A DNA stretch of 62,211 bases from Sphingobacterium sp. UBA5670 (GTDB lineage: Bacteria > Bacteroidota > Bacteroidia > Sphingobacteriales > Sphingobacteriaceae), in assembly GCF_002420705.1 (NCBI RefSeq), contig NZ_DIIM01000033.1, forward strand, positions 1 to 62,211, given 5' to 3'. The position numbers and the translations under genes were made by a program. The number at the start of each line of letters is the position of its first letter. Positions within the stretch are counted from its first letter, which is position 1. Under the pieces are notes generated by a model, which was given only the letters and a program-made list of their open reading frames with translations, did not search any database and had not been told where the DNA came from. Positions 8,394-17,679 of this stretch are shown piece after piece.

Positions 8394-9482
8394 CTAGCTA
8401 TATTGTTTTGCGATTTTCTTTTCGGGTTCTACATAGAACATATACAGAAAAAAAAGAAATACATATTCGAGCGGTTTCATCACCATGTAGGTCCTATTTG
8501 ACGCCTTGACGGAATTGATTTTTACAGAGACATTGTAGCCGTATTTATCGTAGCAATGCCTTACAAAGCGATGTACTGCCGGGGATAAATCGCTCAGAAT
8601 TTCTTCAAAAGCGTTGGCAATTTGAAGCTGTCTATTGACAATAATGGTGTAGCCATGTCTTTTGCCTAGCCGTAAGGGTTTTACAAGGGCTGGATCTCCT
8701 TTTGCCGCAACAGTACAGAGATAATGTCCCTGATGATCAAGAATAGGAGGGTGCATTTTTTGTGAAAATGCCCAAGTCGTCGTTTCGGTGAATACTTTCA
8801 CCAATGAATCATGATCTTGTCCAAACAAAATAAGAATAATTGTACATAATAAAAAGATCGGGATCAAAAATAGGAACGCCCAGATAGGAAGATCGACCTT
8901 TGAAGCGAGTAGACTATTCATTTTATTAAGGGCAGTGCTGGAATAAGTTCTGCCTAAGGCGTAGACCTTCTCTTCAAGGATGACTTTACGGATTAATCCG
9001 ATCCCTATAATAAGGCAGCATATTGGTGTAAAAATAAAGTATAGCGTGCCTTCATTGCCGATATACATATCCAAGGTGGAGGTATCGTGGTGGCTGACCT
9101 GAATGAGCACAAAGACACTGATGATACTCCCAATTAATAACATGATAAGCATCAGAACAAGTGGAATGGGTGGGATTTTTCGGCCTCTTACCCAGATTGC
9201 TACTGCTGAGCTATTAAATGCGATGAAATAAACCAGCAGGGATAATATATGTTTTCCGCCGAAAGGGATATAGCAGTCGCCATCCACAGGGTCTACAGCC
9301 TGGTTAAACTGGCTTGAATGAAATAATAAACCAACCCCGGCAATCATTAATGAAATAAGATAAGCGACGATGACGGCATATTCAACAACTGATATTTCCT
9401 TATGCTGTTTCTTGACAATAGATCGAATCAGATATACAAATCCGACAAGGGCGAGAATAATTAGAAGAAGGATAATAATCAT
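8394..9482 (-). CDS. multi-pass membrane protein, DUF6688-like
   Basis: A 362-residue protein with about six hydrophobic segments: one at the N-terminus (MIIILLLIILALVGFVYLI), several between residues 30 and 170, one at about 200-220, and one near the C-terminus (VFLFFLYMFYV). A soluble region between carries GKRHGYTIIVNRQLQIANAF and HRFVRHCYDKYG, which I associate with the uncharacterised DUF6688 family. Function is unknown. The gene stands alone; a short tandem repeat lies just upstream at 9531-9570. Confidence 0.6.
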   Translation of the reverse strand: MIIILLLIILALVGFVYLIRSIVKKQHKEISVVEYAVIVAYLISLMIAGVGLLFHSSQFNQAVDPVDGDCYIPFGGKHILSLLVYFIAFNSSAVAIWVRGRKIPPIPLVLMLIMLLIGSIISVFVLIQVSHHDTSTLDMYIGNEGTLYFIFTPICCLIIGIGLIRKVILEEKVYALGRTYSSTALNKMNSLLASKVDLPIWAFLFLIPIFLLCTIILILFGQDHDSLVKVFTETTTWAFSQKMHPPILDHQGHYLCTVAAKGDPALVKPLRLGKRHGYTIIVNRQLQIANAFEEILSDLSPAVHRFVRHCYDKYGYNVSVKINSVKASNRTYMVMKPLEYVFLFFLYMFYVEPEKKIAKQYS

Positions 9483-9530
9483 AATGGTATAAGTAGCTAT
9501 AAAGCTAAAGCAAATATCGTAAAATCATTT

Positions 9531-9570
9531 TTTTTAAATCACATTCAGATTTTTTAAATCACATTCAGAC
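9531..9570. repeat. two-copy 20-bp tandem repeat
   Basis: The unit tttttaaatcacattcaga plus one base occurs twice head to tail (9531-9550, 9551-9570), differing only in the last base. It sits between the membrane-protein gene start at 9482 and the end of the next gene at 9597, in the region where the former's promoter should be. Confidence 0.8.
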
Positions 9571-9596
9571 CGCTCTAAGTTTTAAAAAAGTTGACA

Positions 9597-10415
9597 TTAA
9601 TCTTTACCAAATAATCTATTCCAAAAGCTCTTTTTTTTGCTAGGTCGGGAAGTCGGTATTGTTTCAAAATTTTGAGGGTCGACATGAATGGTTTCAGTTT
9701 TGACATTGGGTAAAATTTCATTTTCAGGGAGACCATTGCGTTGTTCTATTTCCTGAATCTGCTGTAATGCCGCTTTACGATATAAGAGAGGGCCTTCTTT
9801 GTCGCAGTTGAAAAGATTTGAGTAGCTTTTTGATTCATTGAGATCAAAAGGTTGTGGTTCTACGACTTCTGTCGCTTCCAGAAGACCAAGACCACGTTCT
9901 TTAGCAAACTGCAGCGCACGAAGGAAAATTGAAATACGATTGTCCGAAAATAAAGTATCTAATTCAGCTTTGATTGCAGGGTTCTGCTGATAATCGTCTA
10001 TTAATTGTGCTACTTTTTCTGCTGGTATAAAGACACCCGAACAATAGTTTTCCACCAGTTTATTTCCAATCTTATTCGTTAGAAACTCCTGCTGAACGAA
10101 GTCTTCCCACCTTTTGTAATAGTTGGTTAGAAGCTCATTTTGGGAAAACGACAGGGCACCACCGCGGACATAGAAATACTGCTCGAAAAAGCCTTGGACG
10201 ACAGCAATAAAAAAGCCGTGAGTTTTGTCAAAATAATCATTTTTGTCTGTTTCACGACCTGCGTTTAGGGTGTCTTGGTATTTGGTTTTATAGAAATCTT
10301 CCAGCTGATGGCGTGCGGAAATGGCCTCAATCTTTTCGGGATTTCTGAGCAATTCAAAATACCATGTTTCTATTTGCTGTTCGGAAATGGGGTGGTAACT
10401 AATATCATAGCCCAT
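9597..10415 (-). CDS. hypothetical cytoplasmic protein
   Basis: A 272-residue protein without signal peptide or membrane segment. It begins MGYDISYHPISEQQIETWYF, is rich in charged helices through about residue 215, and ends in a basic tail SKKKSFWNRLFGKD. That tail motif recurs at the C-termini of many Bacteroidota proteins of unrelated function. I do not recognise a family. It is monocistronic, facing away from the lipoprotein gene at 10615 and sharing its control region. Confidence 0.65.
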   Translation of the reverse strand: MGYDISYHPISEQQIETWYFELLRNPEKIEAISARHQLEDFYKTKYQDTLNAGRETDKNDYFDKTHGFFIAVVQGFFEQYFYVRGGALSFSQNELLTNYYKRWEDFVQQEFLTNKIGNKLVENYCSGVFIPAEKVAQLIDDYQQNPAIKAELDTLFSDNRISIFLRALQFAKERGLGLLEATEVVEPQPFDLNESKSYSNLFNCDKEGPLLYRKAALQQIQEIEQRNGLPENEILPNVKTETIHVDPQNFETIPTSRPSKKKSFWNRLFGKD

Positions 10416-10586
10416 AATGACTGGTTTTAATCTGCTGTATTGTATTTACTAAGGTATTAAAAATTAATAGGTTGTGCAATATGGACTAAGAATAGGTATG
10501 TCCTTTTTTTGTCAACAATAGGTTTTGCCCTGAGGTGACGAATCGAGAAACGCTGAGGGTCTGTTTGCCTATTTCGTGAATATTAG

Positions 10587-10594
10587 TTACTTTG
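10587..10594 (+). promoter_or_regulatory. candidate Bacteroidota -7 box
   Basis: TTACTTTG matches the TAnnTTTG consensus at all but one fixed position and lies 20 bases before the ATG at 10615. An in-frame GTG at 10576 lies upstream of this box, which argues for the ATG as true start. Confidence 0.4.
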
Positions 10595-10614
10595 GCAACA
10601 AACAGAATTTATAT

Positions 10615-11148
10615 ATGAAGCACTTATTATTTATTATTTTCATGACGGCGAGCTTATTTTTTACAGCTTGTCAATCTACGAGCCCAGAAACTTTTTTCGG
10701 AAAAGTTGTCTTAAATACCAATCTTGTGGCAGATTTTAGCCCTGAACGTTATGGCAAACAGCTTGAACAGGAGACGGTGGAATTTGCGGATATGCCTTCC
10801 AGTAAGAAAGTAGGCGATGAAGCCCAGAAATCTGTCGGAATCAAGATTCAGGTTGTAGAAAAGGCGTTAAAAGATATTAAGGAACTGAATGTTTCCGACG
10901 CAGACGCCAAAGCATTAAAGGAGCAGTCTGTAGCATTATTTGAAAAAGTTCTGCCCGTTTATAAAAATGAATATATGGCTTATGCAAAATTATGCGACAG
11001 TAAAGGTTCGGCTGAAGAAAAACAGGCTTTACTCCAAAAGATTGAGAAAAATGATATGCCTTCTATCAATAGTGTGTTTGACAACGTATATACCTTAGGT
11101 AAGGCTTATGCAGAAAAACACAATCTCAACGTCAATTGGGGGAACTAA
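10615..11148 (+). CDS. small lipoprotein of unknown function
   Basis: A 177-residue lipoprotein. The N-terminus MKHLLFIIFMTASLFFTAC ends in a lipobox with Cys19. The mature part is mostly charged helices (for example KALKDIKELNVSDADAKALK), suggesting a periplasmic helical bundle. The start at 10615 is preferred to the GTG at 10576 because it places the signal peptide at the terminus. Three bases separate it from the next gene, so both form one operon. Confidence 0.75.
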   Translation: MKHLLFIIFMTASLFFTACQSTSPETFFGKVVLNTNLVADFSPERYGKQLEQETVEFADMPSSKKVGDEAQKSVGIKIQVVEKALKDIKELNVSDADAKALKEQSVALFEKVLPVYKNEYMAYAKLCDSKGSAEEKQALLQKIEKNDMPSINSVFDNVYTLGKAYAEKHNLNVNWGN

Positions 11149-11151
11149 CAT

Positions 11152-11673
11152 ATGAATGAAACAAATCTTTACAGAAATAGGCGGAAAACAACTCAATTGC
11201 TGGTGATTTCTGGAGCAATTTGCTTACTGCTTTTGATCATTCTCCTTTATAGCATAGGGCTATTTGATGGAATTTTTAAAGCAAAACCTACTGTTTTTTC
11301 TGCGGGAGCATTGCTGGTACTTCTGATCTTATTGATCGTAAATTTGTTAAACCTCCGGGATAAATCAGCACAGATTGTCCTCAATGATAGGTATTTTCTT
11401 GGCAAAACAACACCATTAGCGAAAGCTTTTGGTCAAGGAGAATGGCAGGATGTAAAGTATATTGACCTACAGAAAGTAGGGGGAGATACGATGATCATTG
11501 TGACCCTAGAAAATCCAGGCAAATATAAAGATAGACTTCCTTCACTATTGTGGAAGATGGCCTACCAGGAATCTACTCAGGAGTTAAACATCATGTATTC
11601 GGCATCGACCATTGATCTGGATCCTTCGGAACTGCATCAACTGTTTGTATCTTATTGGGAGAGACAAAAGTAG
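11152..11673 (+). CDS. two-helix membrane protein, STM3941-like
   Basis: A 173-residue protein with two transmembrane helices (about 17-38 and 48-66) followed by a cytosolic domain. The pattern GEWQDVKYIDLQKV then IIVTLENPGKYKDRL resembles the PH-like STM3941 family, in which a short membrane hairpin carries a small beta domain. Function is unknown. It follows the lipoprotein gene by three bases. Confidence 0.6.
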   Translation: MNETNLYRNRRKTTQLLVISGAICLLLLIILLYSIGLFDGIFKAKPTVFSAGALLVLLILLIVNLLNLRDKSAQIVLNDRYFLGKTTPLAKAFGQGEWQDVKYIDLQKVGGDTMIIVTLENPGKYKDRLPSLLWKMAYQESTQELNIMYSASTIDLDPSELHQLFVSYWERQK

Positions 11674-11719
11674 CCATCGTATAAAATATAAAATAAGTCA
11701 TTGCAGACTTTTGTGCATG

Positions 11720-12949
11720 TCAATCTAGCCTATCAATCTTCTGTTGGATAACTTCCTGTTCCAGCGTTGTTTTGGCAAGATTTTTTGCTTTTCTAAAGTT
11801 TGCGATGGCTTTGTTTTTGTCCAGTTCTTTATAGAGTTCCCCGAGAAGAACAAAATAAAAGTGATTACCTTCTAGCTGGAGCGCTTTTATTTCTGCAAGC
11901 GCTGTTTTAGCTCCTTTTACTTTGTATAATGCAAAGATTCTATTCAGGGCAGCCGCGGGGGAATAATTGACAATCAATAAACGGTCATACAGCTGCAGAA
12001 TTTCCATCCATTTTTCAAAACGATCTTCCTTTGTACAATGACATTGTGCAATCTTCGCTTCAATATGGTATGAAGTGAGCTCATCGCCCGATGCAGAACG
12101 TTGAAGGAAATAAAGACCTTGATTGATAAGTTCCTGATTCCAGCGTTTTTCATCTTGCTGTTCATATAGAATAAAATCGCCTTCGTTGGTCTGTCGTGCT
12201 TCGAATCGGGAGGAATGAAAACAGATCAGTGCAAGGAGGGCATTTGTCTTTGGCGTATTGGTTTTTTCATAAGCTGAAAGCATAAGTGCAAGTCGTAAGG
12301 CCTCAACGCAGAGCTCTTTTCTTAAAATCTGGTTTTGTGTTTTCGAGTAGTAGCCTTCATTGAATAGGAGATAAATAATATGAAGCACATTATCGAGGCG
12401 TTTGATAATTTCCTGTTCCGCAGGAAGCTCAAGCTCGATTTTTTCTGAACGCAGTTTTTCTTTCGCCCTGAACAGCCTTTTGTTAATTGTTTCCTTGTTG
12501 GAAAGAAATGCTTCGGCAATTTCTTCAATACCAAAACCACAGAGTATCCGGAGGGCAAGTCCTATTTGTGCTTCACTGGCGATCGCCGGCGTACAGATCG
12601 CAAACAGCATTTTTAACTGGCTGTCTTTAATGTTTTCCTGCGAGAAATTGAAGGCATCGACTTCGTCTTCATGCCGCTGATTTTGCTGCACCATAGGTAG
12701 GACCTTCTCTTCAAATAGCTTATTTCTTCTAAAGTAAGCCAGTGTTTTTTGTTTTGCAACGGTATACAACCAGGCGGTAGGGTTGGCTGGGATGCCTTTG
12801 GTCTGCCAGGATTCGGTTGCTACCAGAAAAGTTTCGCTGACAATATCTTCGGCAATTTCAATATAACGGAGCCCAAAACTCTTGCTGATAACGGCGACGA
12901 TTTTGGTGAATTCCTGTTGAAAAAGTTGTTTTAAGAAATTAGGATCCAT
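11720..12949 (-). CDS. ECF sigma factor of the ECF42 type with C-terminal TPR-like domain
   Basis: A 409-residue sigma-70 family regulator, far longer than ordinary ECF sigmas (about 180). Region 2 (about 10-75) includes NPTAWLYTVAKQKTLAYFRR; region 4 (about 115-170) includes GIEEIAEAFLSNKETINKRL. The remaining 230 residues form a helical repeat extension with family landmarks YLLFNEGYYS, YHIEAKIAQCHC and ALNRIFALYKVKGAKTAL. ECF42 sigmas have no classical anti-sigma; the C-terminal domain is needed for activity and the genes sit beside YCII/DGPF-domain genes, as here at 13001. An AhpD-like gene at 13380 completes the group. The trigger is unknown. Confidence 0.85.
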   Translation of the reverse strand: MDPNFLKQLFQQEFTKIVAVISKSFGLRYIEIAEDIVSETFLVATESWQTKGIPANPTAWLYTVAKQKTLAYFRRNKLFEEKVLPMVQQNQRHEDEVDAFNFSQENIKDSQLKMLFAICTPAIASEAQIGLALRILCGFGIEEIAEAFLSNKETINKRLFRAKEKLRSEKIELELPAEQEIIKRLDNVLHIIYLLFNEGYYSKTQNQILRKELCVEALRLALMLSAYEKTNTPKTNALLALICFHSSRFEARQTNEGDFILYEQQDEKRWNQELINQGLYFLQRSASGDELTSYHIEAKIAQCHCTKEDRFEKWMEILQLYDRLLIVNYSPAAALNRIFALYKVKGAKTALAEIKALQLEGNHFYFVLLGELYKELDKNKAIANFRKAKNLAKTTLEQEVIQQKIDRLD

Positions 12950-13000
12950 AGTACTAAAGTAGGGACAACTGTGCTAGTCTACAGTTGCCCCTGTATGTCG

Positions 13001-13339
13001 TTAACCGAGTAGTGCACGTATCTCCACGCTGCCATTAAATTCGAGGATAGGACAGCCATGGGCCAGGGTCGTTGCCTCGTCAAGATCTTCTGCCGACACA
13101 ACGATAAATCCGCCGAGTCGTTCTCTAATCTCCACAAAAGGACCATCTGTAACCACACCGCCTGGTTTCAATACCTTTCCGGCAGGCTCAAGACGGGAAC
13201 CGTGATCTTTCAGCTTCCCTTGCGCATCAATGTCACTAATCCAGTCGAACCATTTTTTGTTTACGGCCTTTGTTTCTTCTTCTGTCAGCTGACTCTGCTC
13301 ATTGGCTGCCTGACGAAATAACAAGATGAAATCTTTCAT
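13001..13339 (-). CDS. YCII-related (DGPF) domain protein
   Basis: A 112-residue YCII-fold protein with the diagnostic motif TDGPFVEIRERLGGFIVV and the C-terminal CPILEF segment. DGPF proteins are the standard genomic partners and usual targets of ECF42 sigma factors, and the sigma gene follows 51 bp downstream on the same strand. Catalytic activity of the family is not established. Confidence 0.88.
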   Translation of the reverse strand: MKDFILLFRQAANEQSQLTEEETKAVNKKWFDWISDIDAQGKLKDHGSRLEPAGKVLKPGGVVTDGPFVEIRERLGGFIVVSAEDLDEATTLAHGCPILEFNGSVEIRALLG

Positions 13340-13379
13340 TTTTATGGTTTAATTTATCGTATAAATATACCCTTCGGTG

Positions 13380-13856
13380 TTAAGAAGCTGTCTGTACTTT
13401 ATGCTGGCCCACTTTGTAGCTGCCTGCTTGCGTACGGAAAGAAATATTGATCCTATTGTATGAATTGATTGCAGTAATTGCCAATGTCAGGTCAATAAGT
13501 TCTTCCTCTGAAAATACCGCTGTTGCTTTGTTATAGACTTCTTCTGCTACATCGCCATTTGTAATTTTGGTAACGGCTTCAGCCCATTCCAAAGCAGCAC
13601 GTTCACGTTCGTTGTAAAGTGGTGCTTCTCGCCAGGCATCCAATAAGAATAATCGTTGTGGATTCTCTCCAGTTGCCAATAAATCTTTGGAATGCATATC
13701 CAGACAATAAGCGCAGCCGTTGATTTGGGATACCCGGAAATAAATGAGGTGTAGTAGTTCCGGTTCTATTGAGCATTTGCTTAAATATGCACCTATTCCA
13801 TACATCGATTTCATGGCATTTTGCCCTTTTGCGAAAAAATTAATTCGTTGTTCCAT
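13380..13856 (-). CDS. AhpD/carboxymuconolactone decarboxylase-like peroxidase
   Basis: A 158-residue AhpD-fold protein. The redox motif CAYCLDMHSKD supplies Cys48, Cys51 and His55, as in alkylhydroperoxidase-type CMD proteins. It precedes the YCII gene by 40 bp on the same strand, and the order AhpD-YCII-ECF42 suggests one transcript. CMD proteins are better known as partners of ECF41 sigmas, so their pairing with ECF42 here is of interest. Confidence 0.88.
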   Translation of the reverse strand: MEQRINFFAKGQNAMKSMYGIGAYLSKCSIEPELLHLIYFRVSQINGCAYCLDMHSKDLLATGENPQRLFLLDAWREAPLYNERERAALEWAEAVTKITNGDVAEEVYNKATAVFSEEELIDLTLAITAINSYNRINISFRTQAGSYKVGQHKVQTAS

Positions 13857-14224
13857 TTTTTTATTGTTTTATGTGTAACTGATTTACACTACAACAATGC
13901 TTGAAGTTAAAGAAATTGGACAGCTTGATTTGAAAATTTTGGAATTAAGTTATAAACATTTGTTTTTCAGTTGTTTAATTTAATAATTTTTCTAATGGTA
14001 TTCTAATAATTTTTTAAAGGTCGCTAACCGAGCACCCATGCGGAATGCAGACCTTTGCACGCAAAAGAGAGAAACAGAAGAGTGTTTATGTGCTATTGTC
14101 TGCTTATACCATGGATCAAGAATTGGTTTATTCAAGGGTTTCATACCTGGTTATCGTTTTAAATTATTGGAGTAAAATGCTGAAATTCATCAACAATAAT
14201 GTTAATTTTAAGCAAATTACTCCA
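13857..14224. other. divergent intergenic region
   Basis: About 370 bases between the AhpD gene and the DUF885 gene. Frame readings upstream of 14225 extend the latter without family resemblance, so I treat them as noncoding. A weak -7-like sequence GACCTTTG lies at about 14048-14055. Nothing else is evident. Confidence 0.4.
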
Positions 14225-15979
14225 ATGAAACTTATAACATATACACTTACTATCGTTGGATTGGGCTTCATGGCTTCCTGTGGATCGGGATCTCATGGTA
14301 AACAATCCGCTGCAGATACCGTTGTCAATGAAAAGTTTAAATCATATGAAGACAGCTTTATCCAGCAGCTTTGGAAAGAAAATCCGGAATGGGCCACACA
14401 GGTGGGCTTCCATCAGTATGATTCCTTATTGACAATACCGGATGCGAATGCGAGAAAACTGCGTCTTGAATTTTCCAGAAGACATTTGGATAGCCTTAAA
14501 AGCTTTGATTTAAATACGTTGAACCTCTCGCAGCAAACAGATTATCATCTGATTCAAAACTATCTTGAATCCAATATTTGGTCTATTGAGCAAGAGCGCG
14601 CTTATGAATGGAATCCTTCTTCGTACAATGTTGGGGGGACCATCGCTTTTATGCTTGCAGAAAACTATGCCCCATTATCGAATCGGCTTAAAGCCATTTA
14701 TCAGCGTTTGACGAAGATTCCGGCCTATTACGAAGCAGCGAAAGGACAGATTAAAAATCCGGCCTTGGTATTGACCGATTTGGCAGTTCAACAGAATTTG
14801 GGTGGTTTGTCTGTTTTCGAAAGTGACTTACGTGATTCATTGAAAAAATCTGATCTGCCTGTGGCTGAAAAAGAAGCCATACAGAAAGCCTCGCAACAAG
14901 CTGTTGCAGCGATTAATGGTTATGTCCATTTTTTGAAAGCAACACCTAATCCTTCTCCGCGTAGCTTTAGATTGGGAAAGGAACTTTACGACAAGAAATT
15001 TGATTTCGATATCCAATCTGGGTCGACGGCCGAACAGATTTATCAGGCTGCTCTCCAAAGAAAAAGTTATTTGCATGGTGAAATGTATAAAATCAGCAAA
15101 GAGCTCTGGCCAAAATATTTCGGAAAATCGGCCCTGCCGGCAGATAGCTTGGTCGTCATTCGAAAAATGATCGATACCCTGTCGATTAATCATGTGAAAG
15201 GTGAAGAGTTTCAATCGGCTATCGAAGCGCAGATACCCAAGCTGGTCGCTTTTGTCAAACAAAAAGAACTATTATATATAGATGATAGCAAACCGCTCGT
15301 TGTGCGTAAAGAACCTGCCTATATGGCTGGTGTTGCCGGTGCTTCCATCAGTGCACCTGGGCCCTACGATAAAGGCGGGAACACCTATTACAATGTGGGT
15401 AGTCTGAGTGGTTGGACCAAAGAGGCAACAGAGAGTTATTTGAGAGAGTATAACCATTACATTTTGCAGATACTTAATATCCACGAAGCTATTCCGGGGC
15501 ATTATACCCAATTGGTCTACGCAAATCAGTCGCCGAGCCTAATCAAAAGTATTTTAGGCAACGGTGCAATGATTGAAGGCTGGGCTGTGTATACAGAACA
15601 AATGATGCTCGAAAACGGTTATGGTGACAATGCGCCTGAAATGTGGTTGATGTGGTATAAATGGCATCTGCGTACAGTTTGCAATGCCATACTCGATTAT
15701 AGCGTGCATGTGAAAGACATGAGTGAGGAAGATGCAATGCATCTGTTGGTTGATGAAGCGTTTCAACAACAGGCAGAAGCGGCCGGTAAATGGAAACGTG
15801 TGTCAGTTAGCAGTGTACAGCTGACGTCTTACTTTACGGGGTATAAAGAAATTTATGATCTTAGGGAGGCTGTTAAGCAGAAAGAAGGTAAACAGTTTAA
15901 TTTGAAGGCATTCAATGAGAAATTCCTGAGTTTTGGTAATTCACCTGTGAAATATATCCGGGAGATGATGTTGAAATAA
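14225..15979 (+). CDS. DUF885 family lipoprotein, putative zinc peptidase-like
   Basis: A 584-residue DUF885 protein. The ATG at 14225 gives a lipoprotein signal MKLITYTLTIVGLGFMASC with Cys19; an in-frame ATG at 14045 would bury it. The conserved HEAIPGH motif at 420-426 (HExxxGH zinc-site type) and later EGWAVYTEQM, the expected third ligand, are present. DUF885 proteins resemble M32-like gluzincins, and a few have dipeptidase activity; substrate here is unknown. The product is probably anchored in a membrane facing the periplasm. A strong terminator follows at 16000. Confidence 0.88.
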   Translation: MKLITYTLTIVGLGFMASCGSGSHGKQSAADTVVNEKFKSYEDSFIQQLWKENPEWATQVGFHQYDSLLTIPDANARKLRLEFSRRHLDSLKSFDLNTLNLSQQTDYHLIQNYLESNIWSIEQERAYEWNPSSYNVGGTIAFMLAENYAPLSNRLKAIYQRLTKIPAYYEAAKGQIKNPALVLTDLAVQQNLGGLSVFESDLRDSLKKSDLPVAEKEAIQKASQQAVAAINGYVHFLKATPNPSPRSFRLGKELYDKKFDFDIQSGSTAEQIYQAALQRKSYLHGEMYKISKELWPKYFGKSALPADSLVVIRKMIDTLSINHVKGEEFQSAIEAQIPKLVAFVKQKELLYIDDSKPLVVRKEPAYMAGVAGASISAPGPYDKGGNTYYNVGSLSGWTKEATESYLREYNHYILQILNIHEAIPGHYTQLVYANQSPSLIKSILGNGAMIEGWAVYTEQMMLENGYGDNAPEMWLMWYKWHLRTVCNAILDYSVHVKDMSEEDAMHLLVDEAFQQQAEAAGKWKRVSVSSVQLTSYFTGYKEIYDLREAVKQKEGKQFNLKAFNEKFLSFGNSPVKYIREMMLK

Positions 15980-15999
15980 TACAGCTGATAAATCTAATC

Positions 16000-16027
16000 A
16001 TAAAGCCACTCCCAGGAGTGGCTTTAT
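16000..16027. terminator. bidirectional intrinsic terminator
   Basis: A 12-bp perfect stem (ataaagccactc with gagtggctttat) and 4-base loop lie between the convergent DUF885 and GlxA-type genes, with a T-rich tract after the stem on the plus strand. Confidence 0.8.
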
Positions 16028-16041
16028 TGTTTTACCCAAGA

Positions 16042-17031
16042 CTATTGCTCAATGGCAACATCGGCTGCTACCTTGGCAAATTTGTTGCGATAGTCTATTG
16101 GCGTAAGACCCGTAATTTTTCGAAAGATATCCCGAAAAGCTTTTGTATCTGTATAGCCTACATCGTACATCACCTCGGAAACGTTTTTCCGGGAGGCTTC
16201 GAAGAATTTCTTTGCAGCTTCAATGCGCACGCGTTGAAGGTACTCGACTGGAGTGTTGTTGGTCGCTTCTTTGAATCTTCGTTCAAATGTACGCCGTCCG
16301 ATATTGACATGATTGGCCAGGTCTTCAACTGTAATTTTCTCCTCGTATTTTCTCTCAATATAGTCTTGTGCATGCTGGATATCCAGATCACCATGGTTGC
16401 GTTGTCCTCTGAATATGGCGAACTGGGATTGATTATCCCTGCTGATATCCAGCGCAAAATATTTAGCGATGAGCACGGCCGTTTCTCTGTCGGAGTATTT
16501 CTCTACTAAATAAAGGATCAGATTCCATAAGCTGCTTGCACCACCACTGCTATAGATATTTTCATGTTCGGTGATTACCGCACCATCCTCAATTTCAATA
16601 TTTGGATATTTTTCCTTGAATTCTTCGATATGCGCCCAGTGTGTCGAGCATTTTTTTCCATCCAATAAACCGGTTTCAGCAAGGAGAAAAGCACCTACAC
16701 ATAGGCTGGCAAGACTGGCTCCTTTGTGATACAGTTTTCTAAAATATGGAATGGCCTCTGCATTGTCGCGTATTCCCTTGTCGATGCTTCCAAAAATTGG
16801 CGGTATAATGAGCAAGTCCGTTTTTTCTACATCCTGCAATAAACGATTGGTCTTGATGGTATATTCGCCGCTATTGGCGGGGACATAGGTCGCTAAGCCT
16901 ACATATTCAACCTTGAAAATAGGCTGTTTGCCAAAGGCAGACAGAAATTCATTGGCCGTATGAAAGGTCCTGAATGCAGGTGTAATTCCTTCTATCGTGC
17001 CATATTCGGGGACAAAAACAGAGATTTGCAT
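16042..17031 (-). CDS. GlxA-type transcriptional regulator (DJ-1/PfpI plus AraC HTH)
   Basis: A 329-residue regulator. Residues 1-190 form a DJ-1/PfpI-like domain with the elbow Cys111 in ASLCVGAFLLAETGLLDG; residues about 215-320 form an AraC-type double HTH (ITVEDLANHVNIGRRTFERR and a second helix pair ending GLTPIDYRNKF). Such proteins sense small metabolites through the N-domain. It diverges from the DoxX-like gene at 17165, so regulation of the DoxX-SRPBCC-VOC set is likely. Ligand unknown. Confidence 0.9.
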   Translation of the reverse strand: MQISVFVPEYGTIEGITPAFRTFHTANEFLSAFGKQPIFKVEYVGLATYVPANSGEYTIKTNRLLQDVEKTDLLIIPPIFGSIDKGIRDNAEAIPYFRKLYHKGASLASLCVGAFLLAETGLLDGKKCSTHWAHIEEFKEKYPNIEIEDGAVITEHENIYSSGGASSLWNLILYLVEKYSDRETAVLIAKYFALDISRDNQSQFAIFRGQRNHGDLDIQHAQDYIERKYEEKITVEDLANHVNIGRRTFERRFKEATNNTPVEYLQRVRIEAAKKFFEASRKNVSEVMYDVGYTDTKAFRDIFRKITGLTPIDYRNKFAKVAADVAIEQ

Positions 17032-17130
17032 ATCATTATCGGTTTATAAAGTAAAGGTACAAATAGTTTTTGTCGTAATCTACCCCTAAAGTTGTCGTCT
17101 TTGCAACAGCCTGAATTTTGTGATCCTCCG

Positions 17131-17138
17131 CATCTTTG
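17131..17138 (+). promoter_or_regulatory. candidate -7 box for the DoxX-like operon
   Basis: CATCTTTG matches TAnnTTTG except the first base and lies 26 bases before the ATG at 17165, in the divergent region shared with the GlxA-type regulator. Confidence 0.4.
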
Positions 17139-17164
17139 TTATATCAATATAAACAATAGAAAAA

Positions 17165-17587
17165 ATGAAAAAGAACAAAATTGCTTTTTGGATAGCAACG
17201 GTATTGATAGTCCTCTGGGAAGGGCTGATGCCACTAGGAACGCTTTTATTTGCACCGCAATATATTAATGCGGGCACAAAACCATTGGGGTATCCAGATT
17301 ATTTTGCATACGCATTAATTATCTGTAAGGTCCTGGGCGTTCTCGCCATTGCAGTACCACAGGTGCCGGGTAAGTTAAAAGAATGGGCCTATGCGGGATT
17401 GACATTCAATTTAATATTTGCTTTTATTAGTCACGCCTGTGTTGACAAAAATGCAGCATTTATGGTTATGCCAATTTTGGTATTGGGCGTACTCGCTGTT
17501 TCTTATTTCTATCAGGCCAGAATTGCACGTTTGAGTAGTAAGATGCATGCAGATACAGGAGCATATCATCAAACGGCAGTTGTGTAA
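17165..17587 (+). CDS. DoxX-like four-helix membrane protein
   Basis: A 140-residue protein with four transmembrane helices (about 8-28, 46-66, 76-92, 98-116) in the DoxX-like pattern, including EGLMPLGTLLFAP and YPDYFAYALIICKVLG. Family members are often tied to redox or thiol stress; function here is not established. It is the first gene after the divergent GlxA-type regulator, with the SRPBCC and VOC genes downstream on the same strand. Confidence 0.8.
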   Translation: MKKNKIAFWIATVLIVLWEGLMPLGTLLFAPQYINAGTKPLGYPDYFAYALIICKVLGVLAIAVPQVPGKLKEWAYAGLTFNLIFAFISHACVDKNAAFMVMPILVLGVLAVSYFYQARIARLSSKMHADTGAYHQTAVV

Positions 17588-17679
17588 GCAATTGTGGGAC
17601 CGTATTAGGTTGCAGCAATGTTAGGTAAGAACGTAAAAAAAATAAAGCAGTAGTTATTCACTTATAAAACGATTTAAAT

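Noticed and set aside
14045..14224. N-terminal 60-codon extension of the DUF885 protein
   Set aside because: It would bury the lipoprotein signal beginning at 14225 and has no family resemblance.
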